Shown: positions 12,856-23,944, numbered from the stretch's first letter. The stretch is DNA of 64,000 nucleotides from Cristatella mucedo (GCA_009760855.2 WPIO01000172.1:30001-94000), one strand, 5' to 3'. The notes: a model not told the origin generated them from the letters alone. Program-made: numbers and translations.

Positions 12856-13720
12856 ATGAGTGACTTGGTAAAAATTGCTAGTGATATATTAAAGAGTCTT
12901 GAAAGTATTAAGAAAACTAGTCAAGCAAGTAAAGAAGGATATGTTTTCAATATAACTGGTACTACTAATCCAATAAAAACTAGGGTAATACGCCAATATT
13001 ACTAAGAGGTAAAAACTTTAAAATCTGTTTCTAGAAATTCGATGTAACTAACTTTATCAGAAATATAACTGAAACTAATAATACATTTGTTTATAGAGTT
13101 ACTGGTGGTTCAGAACAAACTATAACACTAAGTCCAGGAATATATTGGTGGTGTAACTCATGATATAAATACTGGAATTGCTGATACAATTAATAATTCA
13201 ATTACACAATCTGGTGCAACAACTGATAAGTTTCAAATGGGTATTGATACTGCAACTTCAAATTCATGGATTAAATTACCTGTTGAGTGGTCATTCCTTG
13301 CGAATGAATCTACTCTTTCTACTATGTTAGGATTTACTGCTGCTTCTTATACTAAACTTTCAGCTGCTGGCTTTCTAAGATGTATCCAGATATTACACCC
13401 GTGGTTTGTACACTTAACACTAAGGTTGATTCTGAGAATGAAGTGTTTGTTACTAATATTGATTTTATAGTTGTAAATTTTAATATAGTTGCATGTGGAA
13501 CTAGTTTTATAAATGGAGTTGAATCACAAGTATTGGCTAGTTTTCCTTACGATGCTTATCCATGGAATTTGATGGTTTATGAACCAAAACTATTGAGTAT
13601 CATAATGTTGCTAATGATTCTATATCTGATATAGTAATTACTATTATTGATAAAAACCATAATCTAATAGATTTCAATTCTCAAAATATTAAAGTGTCTA
13701 TAAAAATTATTGAAGTTTAA
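12856..13720 (+). pseudogene. Structural (fibre/minor capsid-like) protein 1, frameshifted
   Basis: The ATG at 12856 follows TATAGAA. Coding passes through at least three frames: MSDLVKIASDILKSLESI, then TITLSPGIY near 13120, then DKFQMGIDTATSNSWI with a LGFTAASY block at 13237-13370. It continues with DITPVVCTLNTKVDSENEVF at 13380-13500, and DIVITIIDKNHNLIDF before a TAA at about 13720. The combination TITLSPGxY, an LGF block, and a late IDxNxNxIDF block is familiar from small structural proteins in PolB-bearing elements of invertebrates. The assignment is at the level of element type, not a named protein. Confidence 0.5.
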
Positions 13721-13728
13721 TATAGAAA

Positions 13729-14402
13729 ATGTCAATAAAATTAACTCGAACAAGTAGTTCAGAGTCAAAAACAATATCTCCACCTATAATGCTGATTCTG
13801 GCTATGATAAAATTGGATTGCGTAGAGTAGAATTTACTTATGCTAACAAAGTAATATTAAATTTTATTAAAGATGTAAATGATAAACCTTGGTTTAAGTG
13901 GAGTATGACTGATGCATCACCTGCATATATTACAATTGCTCCTGGCTATTATGATTCAAATAAAATAACAGCTGCTCTAAATAGAGGACTATCACCACCT
14001 CAAGTAAAAACTATTGTTGCTCAAAATGGATCAACATTTTATTATACTACTAAAAGAAATAGTACAGGCATACAATTTAGTGTTGATACAGATGATAGAA
14101 TACTAATGCAAGTACTTGGTGATTATGTTGCTCTACTTGGAAGCAGTTCTAATGTTGCTGTAAACTCAATTGGAGATACATTAGGTTTCATTTCAAAGCA
14201 ACAAGGAACAATTGATACTGCTCTAGTAGGTGAAACACCATACGTAGCAATAGAAAAGGCAATGTATTTCTCAGGTATATTTAAAGCATGGAATAAGATG
14301 GTATTACCAGATGATACAGGAATAAGATGGATAAGTGTTTATTGTGATTTAGTTGATCCTTTTAAGAATTATGTAGAAAGAAAAATAGGAGTATTGGAAT
14401 AA
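13729..14402 (+). pseudogene. Structural (fibre/minor capsid-like) protein 2, one frameshift
   Basis: The ATG at 13729 follows TATAGAAA. A frameshift near 13785 separates the first 20 codons from a 194-codon open part (13818-14402). It carries YITIAPGYYDSNKITAALN, the same PGxY-then-LN layout as the preceding gene, then SVDTDDRILMQV (source of the 87-bp patch) and DTLGFIS. It ends with IRWISVYCDLVDPFKNYV before TAA. The pair of adjacent related genes suggests duplicated capsid or fibre components. Assignment is by motif layout only. Confidence 0.5.
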
Positions 14403-14424
14403 TGTAGTTCTTTATATATTATAG

Positions 14425-14640
14425 ATATTGATGATATTAGTCCAGGTGAAAAGGTTAATCTAAATATTTCGAATATATTATATCTACCAACACGAGGTGA
14501 TATAGATGCAGTAAGTAGTTTTAACATAGGATTAAGTGATCAAAATAGAAATACTGTTAATATAATTAGTGATGTAGTTGCAACAATAGAAATTTCAAAG
14601 CAATATAAAGCAATGGGTAGCTATGCGAGAGTTGGTCATC
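14425..14640 (+). pseudogene. Viral element frame without start codon
   Basis: After TATAG (14420-14424) a frame stays open for about 75 codons (DIDDISPGEKVNLNIS, then LPTRGDIDAVSSFNIGLSD). It has no ATG near its beginning and runs up to the coiled-coil gene. Probably another small structural gene. Unrecognised. Confidence 0.4.
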
Positions 14641-14662
14641 ATAGAATACATGGAGGTGAATA

Positions 14663-16818
14663 TTGTGGATCTGGAGAAAATTTGATTTTGCTCTTGATAT
14701 CTTTAATAAAGTTTTAGCTACTACAAGTAAAGTTGTCGATGCTGGATTAACGATTGCTAACAAAGGTATTGAAATGCATCAACAAAGGAAACTTACTGAA
14801 CTACAAGCAAAGAAAGAAAAGTTGGATCAAGATTATGCTGTTAATAATAATAATAATAATATTGCACTTGATAAAGCGCCCTCAGAGAACTTAATCTCTT
14901 TCTAGGCGCTTTACATTTGCTGCAAAGTGATACGCAATAGAATAGTAAGTAAAATCATGCTTGAAAAACAAACAAAATGAATAACATGGTTAGGGGTTAC
15001 ATGCACTGGGTCAGCATGCAAATGTGGTTAGTGGCAGCATGAACAGTGTCAGCACGCATAAGCACATCGAGGACGAATCACAAGGACCCACTAAATGCTG
15101 TCCTAAATAGGTATGTTTTTAAGTTTCTTTTAAATGTGGTCAGGTCAGGGGATGTTCTGATGCAGGTCGGGAGGGAGTTCCAGGCTGTGGGAGCATACGA
15201 GCTAAATGCACGGTCTCCAAAGGATTTAAGGTTTGTACGAGGTATTTCTAGACTGTTGGATTCCGAAAAGCGAGTGGTACGATGCTTTGCCTGATGGGGT
15301 AGTATCTCTGAAAGATAGGCTGGAGCCATAGAATGAAGAGACCTAAAAGTGAGCGACAAAACCTTGAAGTCAATCCGTTGCTTGACTGGTAACCAGTGCA
15401 GGTCGGCGAGAAGTGGAGTAATGTGGCAACTGCGACGCTCGCGACAGACAAGCCTAGCTGCAGAGTTTTGCACCAGCTGCAATCGCCTGATCGCACATGC
15501 TGGTAGGCCAGTAAGCAGTGAGTTGCAGAAGTCGAGACGAGATGTCACGAATGCATGGACCAACTTGGACGTGGTATCCTTATCTAAACAAGCCCTAATT
15601 TTAGCAATGTTATGAAGCTGAAAATAGGCTGATTTGACTGTGGAGCTGATGTGGTCGTCTAACGAGAGGTCGCTTTGGAATATGACACCTAGATTTCGAG
15701 CTGATGCAACTGGAGATATGCTGGCAGAGCCAATTTTGAAAGTCAGCCTTTCCAATTTCTGAATAACACTAGGTTTGCCCATAACTAGTAAGTTAGTTTT
15801 ATCATCGTTTAGTTTTAGAAAATTTGCTGCCATCCATGATCGGATGTCATCAATGCATGCAGCAAGTGAGTTGAGAGAATTTGAGGTGCTCGAAGGCTGG
15901 GAGGGATCAAAGCAAAGGTACAACTCAGTGTCATCTGCATAGAAGTGAAAGCCTAGATTGTGCTTGGCAATCACATCAGCAAGAGGGAGAGTATAAACGG
16001 TGAAAAGGACCGGACCTAGCACAGAGCCCTGAGGTACTCCATATTTTAGAGGTACTTCAGATGATCTTTGTCCATTCACGTCAACACTCTGGAGTCTCCC
16101 ACTGAGATAGGACCTGAACCACTGCAGAGCAGTGCCAGTGATGCCCAGGCGAGATGAGAGGCGCTCTAGAAGTACTTTGTGATCGATGGTATCAAAAGCT
16201 GCCGAAAGATCGAGCAAAACAAGAAGAGACACTCGACCCATGTCTGCATTCCTAAGTAGGTCGTTGTATACCCGAAGCAATGCTGACTCTGTAGAGTGAT
16301 TAGCTCTAAAGCCAGACTGGAACTTACTAGCAAGGTGTGAGGTTTCGATATACGAGTTCAGCTGGTCTGCCACGACCCGTTCCAGTGTCTTTGATAGGAA
16401 TGGTAGAAGGGAGACTGGGCGGTAGTTGCTTAAGTACTCTTGGTCTAGTGTCGCTTTCTTGAGAAGTGGCCTGACGACTGTTAAACGAAGACAGATCGAT
16501 GATAAACTTAAAGAAGAAAAAAGAAAGAAAGAACTTGAATACGAACTTGAGAGAAAAAGAAAAGATGGAGATTATGATAAAAAGATGAAAGTGATGGATC
16601 TTCAACTAAAAAAAGTTATGCTTGAACAGGTTAATAAGAAAAAATCTAAAAAAGGTAGAAAGGCAAAGACAGAGGAAGAACCAGAAGTAGAAGACTATTC
16701 AGAGACTCTTAAGGAGAATGACCCTAAAGCATATAAAGAAATAGAGAAAGTGATTAACACTAAAGCTGTTGATCCTCCTAAACTTGATGATTATGGTGGA
16801 AACATTAGGAAAAAATAG
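14663..16818 (+). CDS. Lys/Glu-rich coiled-coil protein of viral element, split by a LINE
   Basis: The first part (14663-14844) and second part (16485-16818) share a frame once the LINE and one copy of a 7-bp duplication (CTGTTAA) are disregarded. No stop occurs in either part, together about 172 codons. The N-terminal third is hydrophobic and helical (DIFNKVLATTSKVVDAGLTI). The middle is a long charged coiled coil, and a Lys-rich patch precedes a C-terminal acidic tail. It is the last gene of the element and the only sizeable one besides the structural genes that was still open when interrupted. Function unknown. Confidence 0.6.
14845..16477 (-). mobile_element. CR1/L2-like LINE, recent copy, within viral gene
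   Basis: On the minus strand one frame is open from the 5' junction to 15078. It encodes reverse transcriptase motifs NYRPVSLLPFLS, LLDLSAAFDTIDH, GVPQGSVLGP and FHFYADDTELY, the last with the catalytic YADD, then thumb and C-terminal segments. It ends LKTYLFRTAFSGSL, then the 3' UTR, hairpin (about 14867-14912) and (ATT)n tail. It is 5'-truncated: the endonuclease domain and the N-terminal part are absent. It is flanked by CTGTTAA at 14838 and 16478. It differs from 39975-41533 at about six positions. Confidence 0.95.
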
Positions 16819-16867
16819 GAGCTGGTTTATATATTCAAAGTAAGAAATAATTTGCATAATGGTAAGT

Positions 16868-16985
16868 AATGCAAAAATGCTTACTGAAAGCCTCTTAGGC
16901 TGTAAGTGGGCTGTACAAAACTCTTCTGCGTAGCAATCACATAGTCTTTGCGGCTTTTTTGAGTTCCTGACGGAGATAAATTGCA
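16868..16985 (+). mobile_element. LINE family 2, 3' tail fragment
   Basis: The stretch with GCTGTACAAAACTCTTCTGCG and CACATAGTCTTTGCGGC matches the 3' ends at 24780-24890 (+) and 50185-50290 (-). It directly follows the right end of the viral element. Confidence 0.65.
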
Positions 16986-17259
16986 CAGAAAACCTGTTTA
17001 CGACCCTCTAAATACGGTTTTAACATTAATAGTGCCCCGGACAAGAAACAACATATCTCCAGTAACCATTACACTCTAATGCCCAATCTAATAGCCAAAA
17101 CAAGGTAAATTAGAAAATTAAGCATTACAAATATCATGATATTATTATTACAGAAACATGTACAGCGTAAACGTAAGAGAAAAGAACGTACATGATGCTA
17201 AGCCAACCAGCAGTCTGAATAAGAAGAGTATAGGTTAGCCAATCAGTGAGCAGCAGGCT
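16986..17259. other. Unannotated AT-rich stretch
   Basis: I see nothing identifiable here apart from simple AT-rich sequence. Confidence 0.3.
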
Positions 17260-17515
17260 CTGACTGGCTTGATTTCACAGCAACCAACATTTCAGAAAAA
17301 CCTCTCGCCCAAACTCCAAGGAGTAGACGAGTGGCTGCACCTAGCGTTGCAGGATTTTAGGAGTGCTCGGATGCATAGGACTACAGTAATTTTAATTTTA
17401 ATTGTAATACAGGGGTGTATTATTGTCTCAGACAACCTAGCCCACTGCTTCATTTTCACTATCTCGATCAACTTTTTAATGGATATATCAGGGATCTGTG
17501 ATTGGTTCAGTTCGT
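17260..17515 (+). repeat. Unclassified repeat shared with 52100-52395
   Basis: Blocks such as TTTTAATTTTAATTGTAATAC and CAGACAACCTAGC followed by CGATCAACTTT recur in the same order and spacing, inverted or direct as drawn, at about 52100-52395. It has no coding signal. It may be the UTR of a mobile element. Confidence 0.6.
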
Positions 17516-17519
17516 TCCA

Positions 17520-17985
17520 CGATTTTTTATCTCTCCCTCTTGCCGATGTAATTGCCAAGCAAAATCGAGGCTTTCACTTCTATGCAGATGACAATTCAGT
17601 TCTACCCCTGCTTTGATCCCTCCCCATCCTGCAGTACGTCAAATTCTCTCAGGTCCCTCGCTGCAGCTATTGATCACATCCCCACATGGATGGCAGCAAG
17701 CTTTCTTAAATTGAATGATAAAACCAACTAACTACTTATGAGCAAACCAAATGTGACTCATAAGTTGGAAAGAGTAACGCCCGAAATCGGCTCTGCCAGA
17801 ATATTGTAATGCCGACAATATTTCTTGACTTTACTACGTGTAAAAAGAAGCTAAAAATGCATAAACTTATTACAGCATTTAGTGGGTCCCTGCGATTCGT
17901 CTTTTATATGCTTATGCTTGCTGACACTGTGACTGCTGCCACTAACCGACGTCGCATGCTGACCCTATGCATGTCACCCCTAACC
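17520..17985 (+). mobile_element. LINE fragment with internal deletion
   Basis: Plus-strand reverse transcriptase residues LPLADVIAKQNRGFHFYADD at 17532-17591, a remnant of the following segment to about 17815, then a jump to the C-terminus and 3' UTR (GGGTCCCTGCGATTCGTC and on). Confidence 0.8.
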
Positions 17986-18120
17986 GCATCTATATAGTGC
18001 TCTAAGAGAACTAAATGTCTATTCAGGCGCTTCACATATGCCACAGGGGTCAAGCCCATGACCTCGGCAGATGTTGATCGGTGCGAGCACCTTAACCACA
18101 GGGGCCAAAACAGCTCGCCT
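17986..18120 (-). mobile_element. SINE family 1 (tRNA-derived, LINE tail)
   Basis: The minus strand shows the tRNA-like head (A-box near 18100, B-box near 18050), then GCGCCTGAATAGACATTTAG and a GCACTATATAGATG tail. It sits inside the LINE 3' UTR region on the opposite strand. Confidence 0.75.
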
Positions 18121-18124
18121 GATT

Positions 18125-18715
18125 TAGCTAATCGCTTCAATAGTTTCTCCGTCGGCAGGGTTGACAAAATAAGGGAGTCCATTCTTAGATTTCAGCCTCC
18201 TCCTGAAATCACGCCCCTCAATTCCATGCAGCAGCTCAATGTCTTCACTCAAAAAGGTCACCAGTGACCTCGTGCTGAAGTTCAAATCCCAACAAAAGAA
18301 GACAACCAGTCATTTTTGCCCTATTCTCACTGCCCTGCTCCTGCAAATACATTGATCTGCTGCTGCCTCAGATAATTAACATCATACATATTTTATTAGC
18401 ATCAGGTCATGTCCCAGAACCTTTCGGTAAGGCTATGTAGCCAGGAAACTAATCAATATAGCAGCCACGGACCAAGAGAACTTGAGCAACTTCCACCCGG
18501 TTTTCCTTCTACTATGCAAAATCAAAACGCTGGAACCAGTCATGGCATACCGGCTTAACTCACCTATTGAATCTGTAATTCATGCTAGCAAGTTCCTGTC
18601 TAGCCAAAGAGCTAATCGCTCCAAAGAGTCAGCATTTCTTCAGGTATATACCGAATTACTTATTGATACAAGCGTAGGTAAAGTGTCTGCTTTTTTGGCA
18701 CGATCTTTAATATTA
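18125..18715 (+). mobile_element. LINE fragment, N-terminal part of reverse transcriptase region
   Basis: Plus-strand sequence resembles the segment upstream of the catalytic core (NFHPVFLLL, then HASKFLSSQRANRSKESAFL corresponding to HLASKFQSGFRANHSTESAL in the intact copy). Stops and frameshifts are present. Confidence 0.75.
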
Positions 18716-19930
18716 ATTAAAATAAAGCACGATAAAGCACACTTCGAGAACCCAATCTCTCTCTAGGCGCTTTACATTTGCTGCAAAAGAGAAATGCAAT
18801 TGAATGGTGAGTAGTATCATGCTGATAAAAAAAAATAAATAGCATGGTTAGTTGTGACATGCACAGGGTCAGCATGCAAGTGTGGTTAGTGGCACCATGC
18901 ACAGTGTCAGAACGCATAAGCACATGAAGGACGAATCACACTGACCGACTCAATGCAGTCCTAAATACGTGTTTTTAAGTTCATTTTAAATGTGGTTAGC
19001 TCAGTTCAGATGCAAGTCTAAAGCGAGTCACGGGCTTTGGAAGCGTGCGAACTAAATGCACGGTCTCCAAGGATTTGAGGTATGCTCGAGGTATTGTAGA
19101 CTGTTGGATCCCGAAAAGCAGATGGTAAGATGCTTGGCCTGATAGGGGAGTATATCTGACAGATAGGCTGGAGCCATAGAATGAAGGGACCTACAAGTGA
19201 GCGACAAAACCTTGAAGTCAATTCGTTGCTTAACAGGTAGCCAGTGCAGGTCTTCGAGAAGGGGTGTGATGTGGCAACTGCGACGCTCACGACAGACAAG
19301 CCTGGCTGAGGAGTCTTGCACTAGCTGCAATCGCCTGATCGCACATACTGGTAGGCCAGTATGAAATGAGCTGCAGAAGTCGAGACGTGACGTCACGAAC
19401 GCATGGACCAACTTGGTCGTGGTATCCTTATCTAAACAAGCCCGAGTTTTTGCATTGTTATAATAATAATAATAATATTGCACTTGATAAAGCGCCCTCA
19501 GAGAACTTAATCTCTTTCTAGGCGCTTTACATTTGCTGCTGAAAGTAGGCAGATTTGACTATGGAGTTGATATGGTCGTCTAACGAGAGGTCGCCGGTCG
19601 TTGGACCATGACACTTTGATTTTGAGCTGATTCAACAGGAGATATGCTGGCTGAGCCAATTTTGAGCGTCAGCCTTTGCAATATGTGAATCACACTGGGT
19701 TTGCCCATAACTAGTAAGTTAGTTTTATCATCGTTTAGTTTTAGAAAATTAGCTGCCATCCATGTGCGGATGTCATCAATACATGGAGCAAGTGACTTGA
19801 GTGAATTTGAGATGCTCGAAGGCTGGGTGGGATAAAAGCAAAGGTACACCTGAGTGTCATCCGCATAGAAGTGAAAGCCTTGAATGTGCTTGGCATACAC
19901 ATCAGCAAGAGGGAGAGTAAACTGTGAAAA
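18716..19930 (-). mobile_element. LINE copy interrupted by a tiny LINE insertion
   Basis: The minus-strand tail (18716-18790) leads into the 3' UTR, C-terminus (NSFHTGLPVCAIRR-like residues) and then FHFYADDTQVYLCF at 19880-19840. It is degraded by indels. An 80-bp LINE 3' end is inserted at about 19459-19541. Confidence 0.85.
19459..19541 (-). mobile_element. Extremely short LINE 3'-end insertion
   Basis: Only the (ATT)n tail, the terminal hairpin and TTTGCTGC are present, placed inside the older LINE between GCATTGTTAT and TGAAAGTAGGCAG. The surrounding LINE is continuous across it. Confidence 0.8.
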
Positions 19931-19939
19931 GATCATAGG

Positions 19940-21240
19940 GCAACTTTTGAGACAATCGATCACCGATTCCTTATTGGGCGCCTCTCATCTCGATTGGGTG
20001 CCAATGGCACTGCTTTGCAGTGATTCGGCTGCTGAGCATGGGCTTGAATGGATAAAGATCATCCGAGGAACCTCTGAAATATGAGGTTTCTCAGCGTTCT
20101 GTGCTTAGTCTAGTTCTTTTAATGGTTCACACTTTCCCTCTTGCTGATGTTATTGTCAGGCACAGTCTAAGCTTTCACTGCTATGCAGATGACCCTCCGT
20201 TGTAAAACGGCTTTAATCAATCCCAGCCATCAAGCGATTGCATTCTCTCAGCTGCCTTGCTTCGTGTATTGACGGCAGCCCCCACATGGAGGGCAGCAAA
20301 CTTTCCAATATTAAAAGATGAAAAAATGCAACCTACTCGTTACTGGCGAACCAAGTGTGATTCGAACATTAACAAAATTGTCGCTCAAAATCGGTCATGC
20401 AAGCAGTTGAACCTATACGAAGCTGAGGTGTCATGTTTCATAGCGACCTTTAATTAGACGACCGAATCTGCTCCACAGTCAGTCTGTCTACGTTCAGCTA
20501 CCTGGCATAGCTCGATATCAGGTTTGTTTACAGATGGGTAGGTACTACATCTAAATTTGCCCATGCATTTGTGACATCCCGTCTTAACTTCTGTAACTCA
20601 CTGCTTGCTGAACTAATAGCCGGTGCAATTACATGATTACAGCTGGTGTAAAACTCTGCAGCTAGGCTTGTCTGTCGGAAACGGCACAGTTGCCGCACTG
20701 CACTCATCCTCGCTGACCTGCACTAGGTCATAGTCAAGCAAAGCATTGATTTCAAGGTTTTGTCACTTTTAGCTCCCTCTACTATTAGGCTCAAGCATGC
20801 CTATCTGTTCTCCCCCCCCCCCCCCCCGCCAGGCTAAGCATTACACCACCTGCATTTCAGTGTCTAAGCGTTTATCTATACCTCATGTCGCTTACTTTTA
20901 GGTCCCTTCATTCTGTGGCTCCAGCCTATCTGTCAGATATACTACCCCATCAGGCTAAGCATCGCACCACCCGCTTTTCGGAATCCAACAGTCTACAAAT
21001 ACCTCATACAAACCTTAAATCCTTTGGAGACCGTGCATTTAATTCGTATGCTCCCAAAGCCTGGATCTCCCTCCCGACCTGCGTCAGAACATCCCCTGAC
21101 CTGACCACATTTAAAAGGAACCTAAAAACACACCTATTTAGGACAGCATTTAGTGGGTCCCTGTGATTCGTCCTTGATGTGCTTATGCGTGCTGACACTG
21201 TAAGTTCTCTTACGGCATTATAGAAATGAATTATATACTG
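19940..21240 (+). mobile_element. LINE copy, eroded, head-to-head with the previous one
   Basis: Plus-strand coding can be followed from a TIDH-like segment (19960) through the YADD region (20190, mutated) to an intact C-terminal piece at 20885-21166 ending FRTAFSGSL. A run of about 15 C lies at 20813-20827. The 3' UTR breaks off near 21200. Confidence 0.85.
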
Positions 21241-21244
21241 TTTC

Positions 21245-21700
21245 ATTTTATGACGTGGTAACACTTGGTGCAAAACTCTGCGGCTAGGCAAGTCTATCGT
21301 GAGCTTCGCAGTTGCCACATTTCATCCTTTCAAGCCGACCTGCACTGGCTCCCTTTCAAGCACAGCGTCAACTTTACAGTTTTGTCAGTTGCTTTCAGGT
21401 CCATAGGGATCCGAATGCCGGATTAATTGCTGCTCTGTTGAAAGATACAAACGGCAACGAAATACTTTACTGGAGCTTCCAGCCTTCATATTAGAACTAC
21501 TCCGCAATCCATCTAGGTATTGTATCATCAACTTTTTTGCCTCAAGTTGTTTAGCGGTGCCTTGAACCAGTTTCAATCCCATCGGAGACTATGCTTTTAG
21601 TTTGCATGAGGCCAAAACCTGGACCCCAATCTCAACTGTCGTCATGTTATCTGGCTTGACGTCTCATTAACGGACATTTTGGGGGGATAACTCACACTAA
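21245..21700 (+). mobile_element. Divergent LINE C-terminal fragment
   Basis: TGGTGCAAAACTCTGCGGC and following match the LQLVQNSAARL region of the LINE. The sequence then decays and no frame is open. Confidence 0.6.
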
Positions 21701-22056
21701 TGGCAGACATACCCCTTAAAAGAAGCAAAGTAAGCACATGCTTATCACTGCACTGGCTGGGTTCATATGATTGTCCCTCGAATGCTGATGCTAAGCTATC
21801 GATATTGATATGCTTTAATTACAGGATATCTTAGTTGCCTAAAGACAGATCTAGTTCTTTGAAAGCAAACTATAAAAATACATTATTATCATAATTTAGT
21901 ACATAACTCGAGCTTACTAACACCCTCCTTATATCCTAACGATCGTCCACGTAGTTCTGCACTTGGCTATTAACCAATCTAACGACGTCTATTAGCTATA
22001 TGGTGACATTGCCCAAAGTCAACTTAATTGAGGCAAAAGTATAGGACATGATCCTC

Positions 22057-22058
<2 letters not shown>
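21700..22058. other. Unannotated stretch
   Basis: No coding, RNA or transposon signal that I can support. Confidence 0.3.
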
Positions 22059-22092
<34 letters not shown>

Positions 22093-22278
22093 TACTTGAT
22101 AGAGCCCCCTCAGAGAACTTAATCTTTTTCTAGGCACTTTACATTTGCTGCAAAGGGAAATGCAATGGAATGGTAAGTAAAATCATGCTTAAAAAACAAA
22201 CAAAATGAATAATATGATTAGGGGTTACATGCACAGGGTCAGCATGCAAATGTGGTTAGTGGCAGCATGCACAGTGTC
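22059..22278 (-). mobile_element. LINE 3' UTR fragment with long (ATT)n tail
   Basis: A tail of about 11 ATT units, the hairpin region and about 130 bases of 3' UTR ending at GCATGCACAGTGTC. It is inserted next to the decayed TRIM paralogue. Confidence 0.9.
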
Positions 22279-22499
22279 CTCATACTGCATTAAATAAGCT
22301 TGCCAGCACAAAGGTATACAACTAGGCCATGTTGATTGCAGTACGCATGTGGTAAATCCAGCTCGAGGTCACTTATGAATTGCAGTATTGTGTCCATAAA
22401 AAGATTATGCAGGGCATAGAGTTCAAGCAATCCTGACAGCATTAGTCAAAGCCGTTAAGCTTCTACACCAGTATTGTGTCCATAAAAAGATTAGCACTC

Positions 22500-23636
22500 A
22501 CCTTCAGCATCACCACCTCCAGCTTAATTTTCCACTCCACAACTTGGGCGAGGATCAGGTGAAGGTGGTCTACAAGAAAAAGGGTTTCAAGCTCAGCAAT
22601 TGCTAAAAGACATCAAGATTTGCATGCCAACACTTTGAACAAGGTCGTGCGTGTTAGCAAAGGCTTTAGCAGGCAGTTTGCCTGTGGTCAGCTTCGGAGT
22701 TCCCACCCAGAAGGTGTCAATTTCGTTTAAGTCCTCGGACTGACATCCATTCAGCGTCACAAGTTTTAAAGCAACCGGCATCTCTTTGAAGCGATCAAGC
22801 TGCTTGACCAGCACTTCGAGACGTGACAGGAAGGTCGTCAGCCGGTCCAAAAATCAGGGGTCGTCAGCCGAATCGGTAAGGCTGCTGACGTATGTGAATG
22901 CATGCTGTTCAAAGCATCCATCGAATACTTCTTTCTAGTCCGCAGCTCCTACAGCCAAACTTGGCAGGGGGCAGCACTCTCCTCGATGTGGTCGTAGCTC
23001 AGACCCTGAGCGTAAAGCTCTCAGAATCATTAAATGCATGCTGCTCAAAGCATCCATCGAATACTTCTTTCTAGTCCTCAGCTCCTGCAAATAAATGGAA
23101 CGAGCCGATTTGATTTCCTTGACTAGATGCTGGTACTGCAGAAGCTATCCAACTAAGCCCCCACTCTAAAAGATGATTTATGCTTTCTCTTGAGTCCTTC
23201 AAATAAGTTTCAGATTTTAATCCTTTCAGATACTGCCGAGTGTCCCGAACCCACGCCCTGCCTGACACAGTCAATGCACTTGGCCAGCTTGCAGCCAAAC
23301 ACAGCAGATCCAGTGGCTGCGAGTCCCGCGGGCACTGCTGCTGTACTGAGAATTGCAGCACTTCATTCCAGCTCGAGATCTGTCCTAGTGCAACGGTCAC
23401 ATGACTACTGCTGCATCGGTTATGCGATCAACGATTACTTTGCAAGCAGGGCAGAGCATGCTCTTTGAGCCCTTTGCAGTGCAACCTTGGTCTGCGCAGC
23501 GACAGCAGCAGCAGTGTGGGCATTGCAGCAGCAGCTGATGCTGCTGCAAATCCCCCTCCCCTCACCCGCGGGTGAAGCATGATAACCGGCCGTAGCTAAT
23601 CGATGCAAGCCGGCGCATTGGGAGCTCTTGTGTCAT
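22500..23636 (-). pseudogene. Decayed paralogue of the TRIM-like gene (exons 1-2)
   Basis: The minus strand from the ATG at 23636 begins MTQELPMRRLASI, matching MAQELLKHRLASI of the intact gene, and soon meets a stop. Recognisable pieces follow: a CRDQGCTAKG-like RING remnant near 23490, B-box remnants at 23071-23400, and the end of the coiled coil at 22593-22850. The splice donor of exon 1 is GC instead of GT at about 22676. A 68-nt counterpart of exon 2 lies at about 22512-22580 between TTGTAG and GTGAGT. The propeller exon is not seen on its left. Confidence 0.85.
22900..23090 (-). repeat. Direct duplication inside the TRIM pseudogene
   Basis: About 55 bases at 22900-22955 recur at 23034-23088 (GCATGCTGTTCAAAGCATCC versus GCATGCTGCTCAAAGCATCC, then CATCGAATACTTCTTTCTAG in both). 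The offset is about 133 bases. Confidence 0.85.
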
Positions 23637-23639
23637 TGC

Positions 23640-23940
23640 TAAACTTAAGACCACTTATTAAAAGATCAGCCCAGACCCTCTTAATCGCGCAAGCTAGTTA
23701 GTGGCTTGTTTTGCCCAGATAATCTAATAGAGCTGCAACTAACCGTGTTATCCGACTTGCCAATTGAACATGATCTAATAACATCCGGACTTTTTCAGCA
23801 CTTGTATGTTATCTCTTTGCCAGATCTCGATATCTGCTTCAATTGACCCTTACTACTCGGTTTACAAGGTGTGTGGCATATTTGTTTAAATTAGCTGATC
23901 TAACGGTGTCATTTTGTGTTGCGGCAGAATGGTGTTAACA
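23640..23940. other. Upstream region of the TRIM pseudogene
   Basis: AT-rich sequence without a recognisable gene or element. Confidence 0.3.
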
Positions 23941-23944
23941 GCTA

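Noticed and set aside
15046-15615. Plus-strand frames within the LINE copies (also at 40187-40756).
   Set aside because: They are antisense shadows of the LINE reverse transcriptase frame and occur identically in both copies.
22059-22090. The ATT run as an independent microsatellite.
   Set aside because: It directly joins the LINE 3' hairpin and is the LINE tail.
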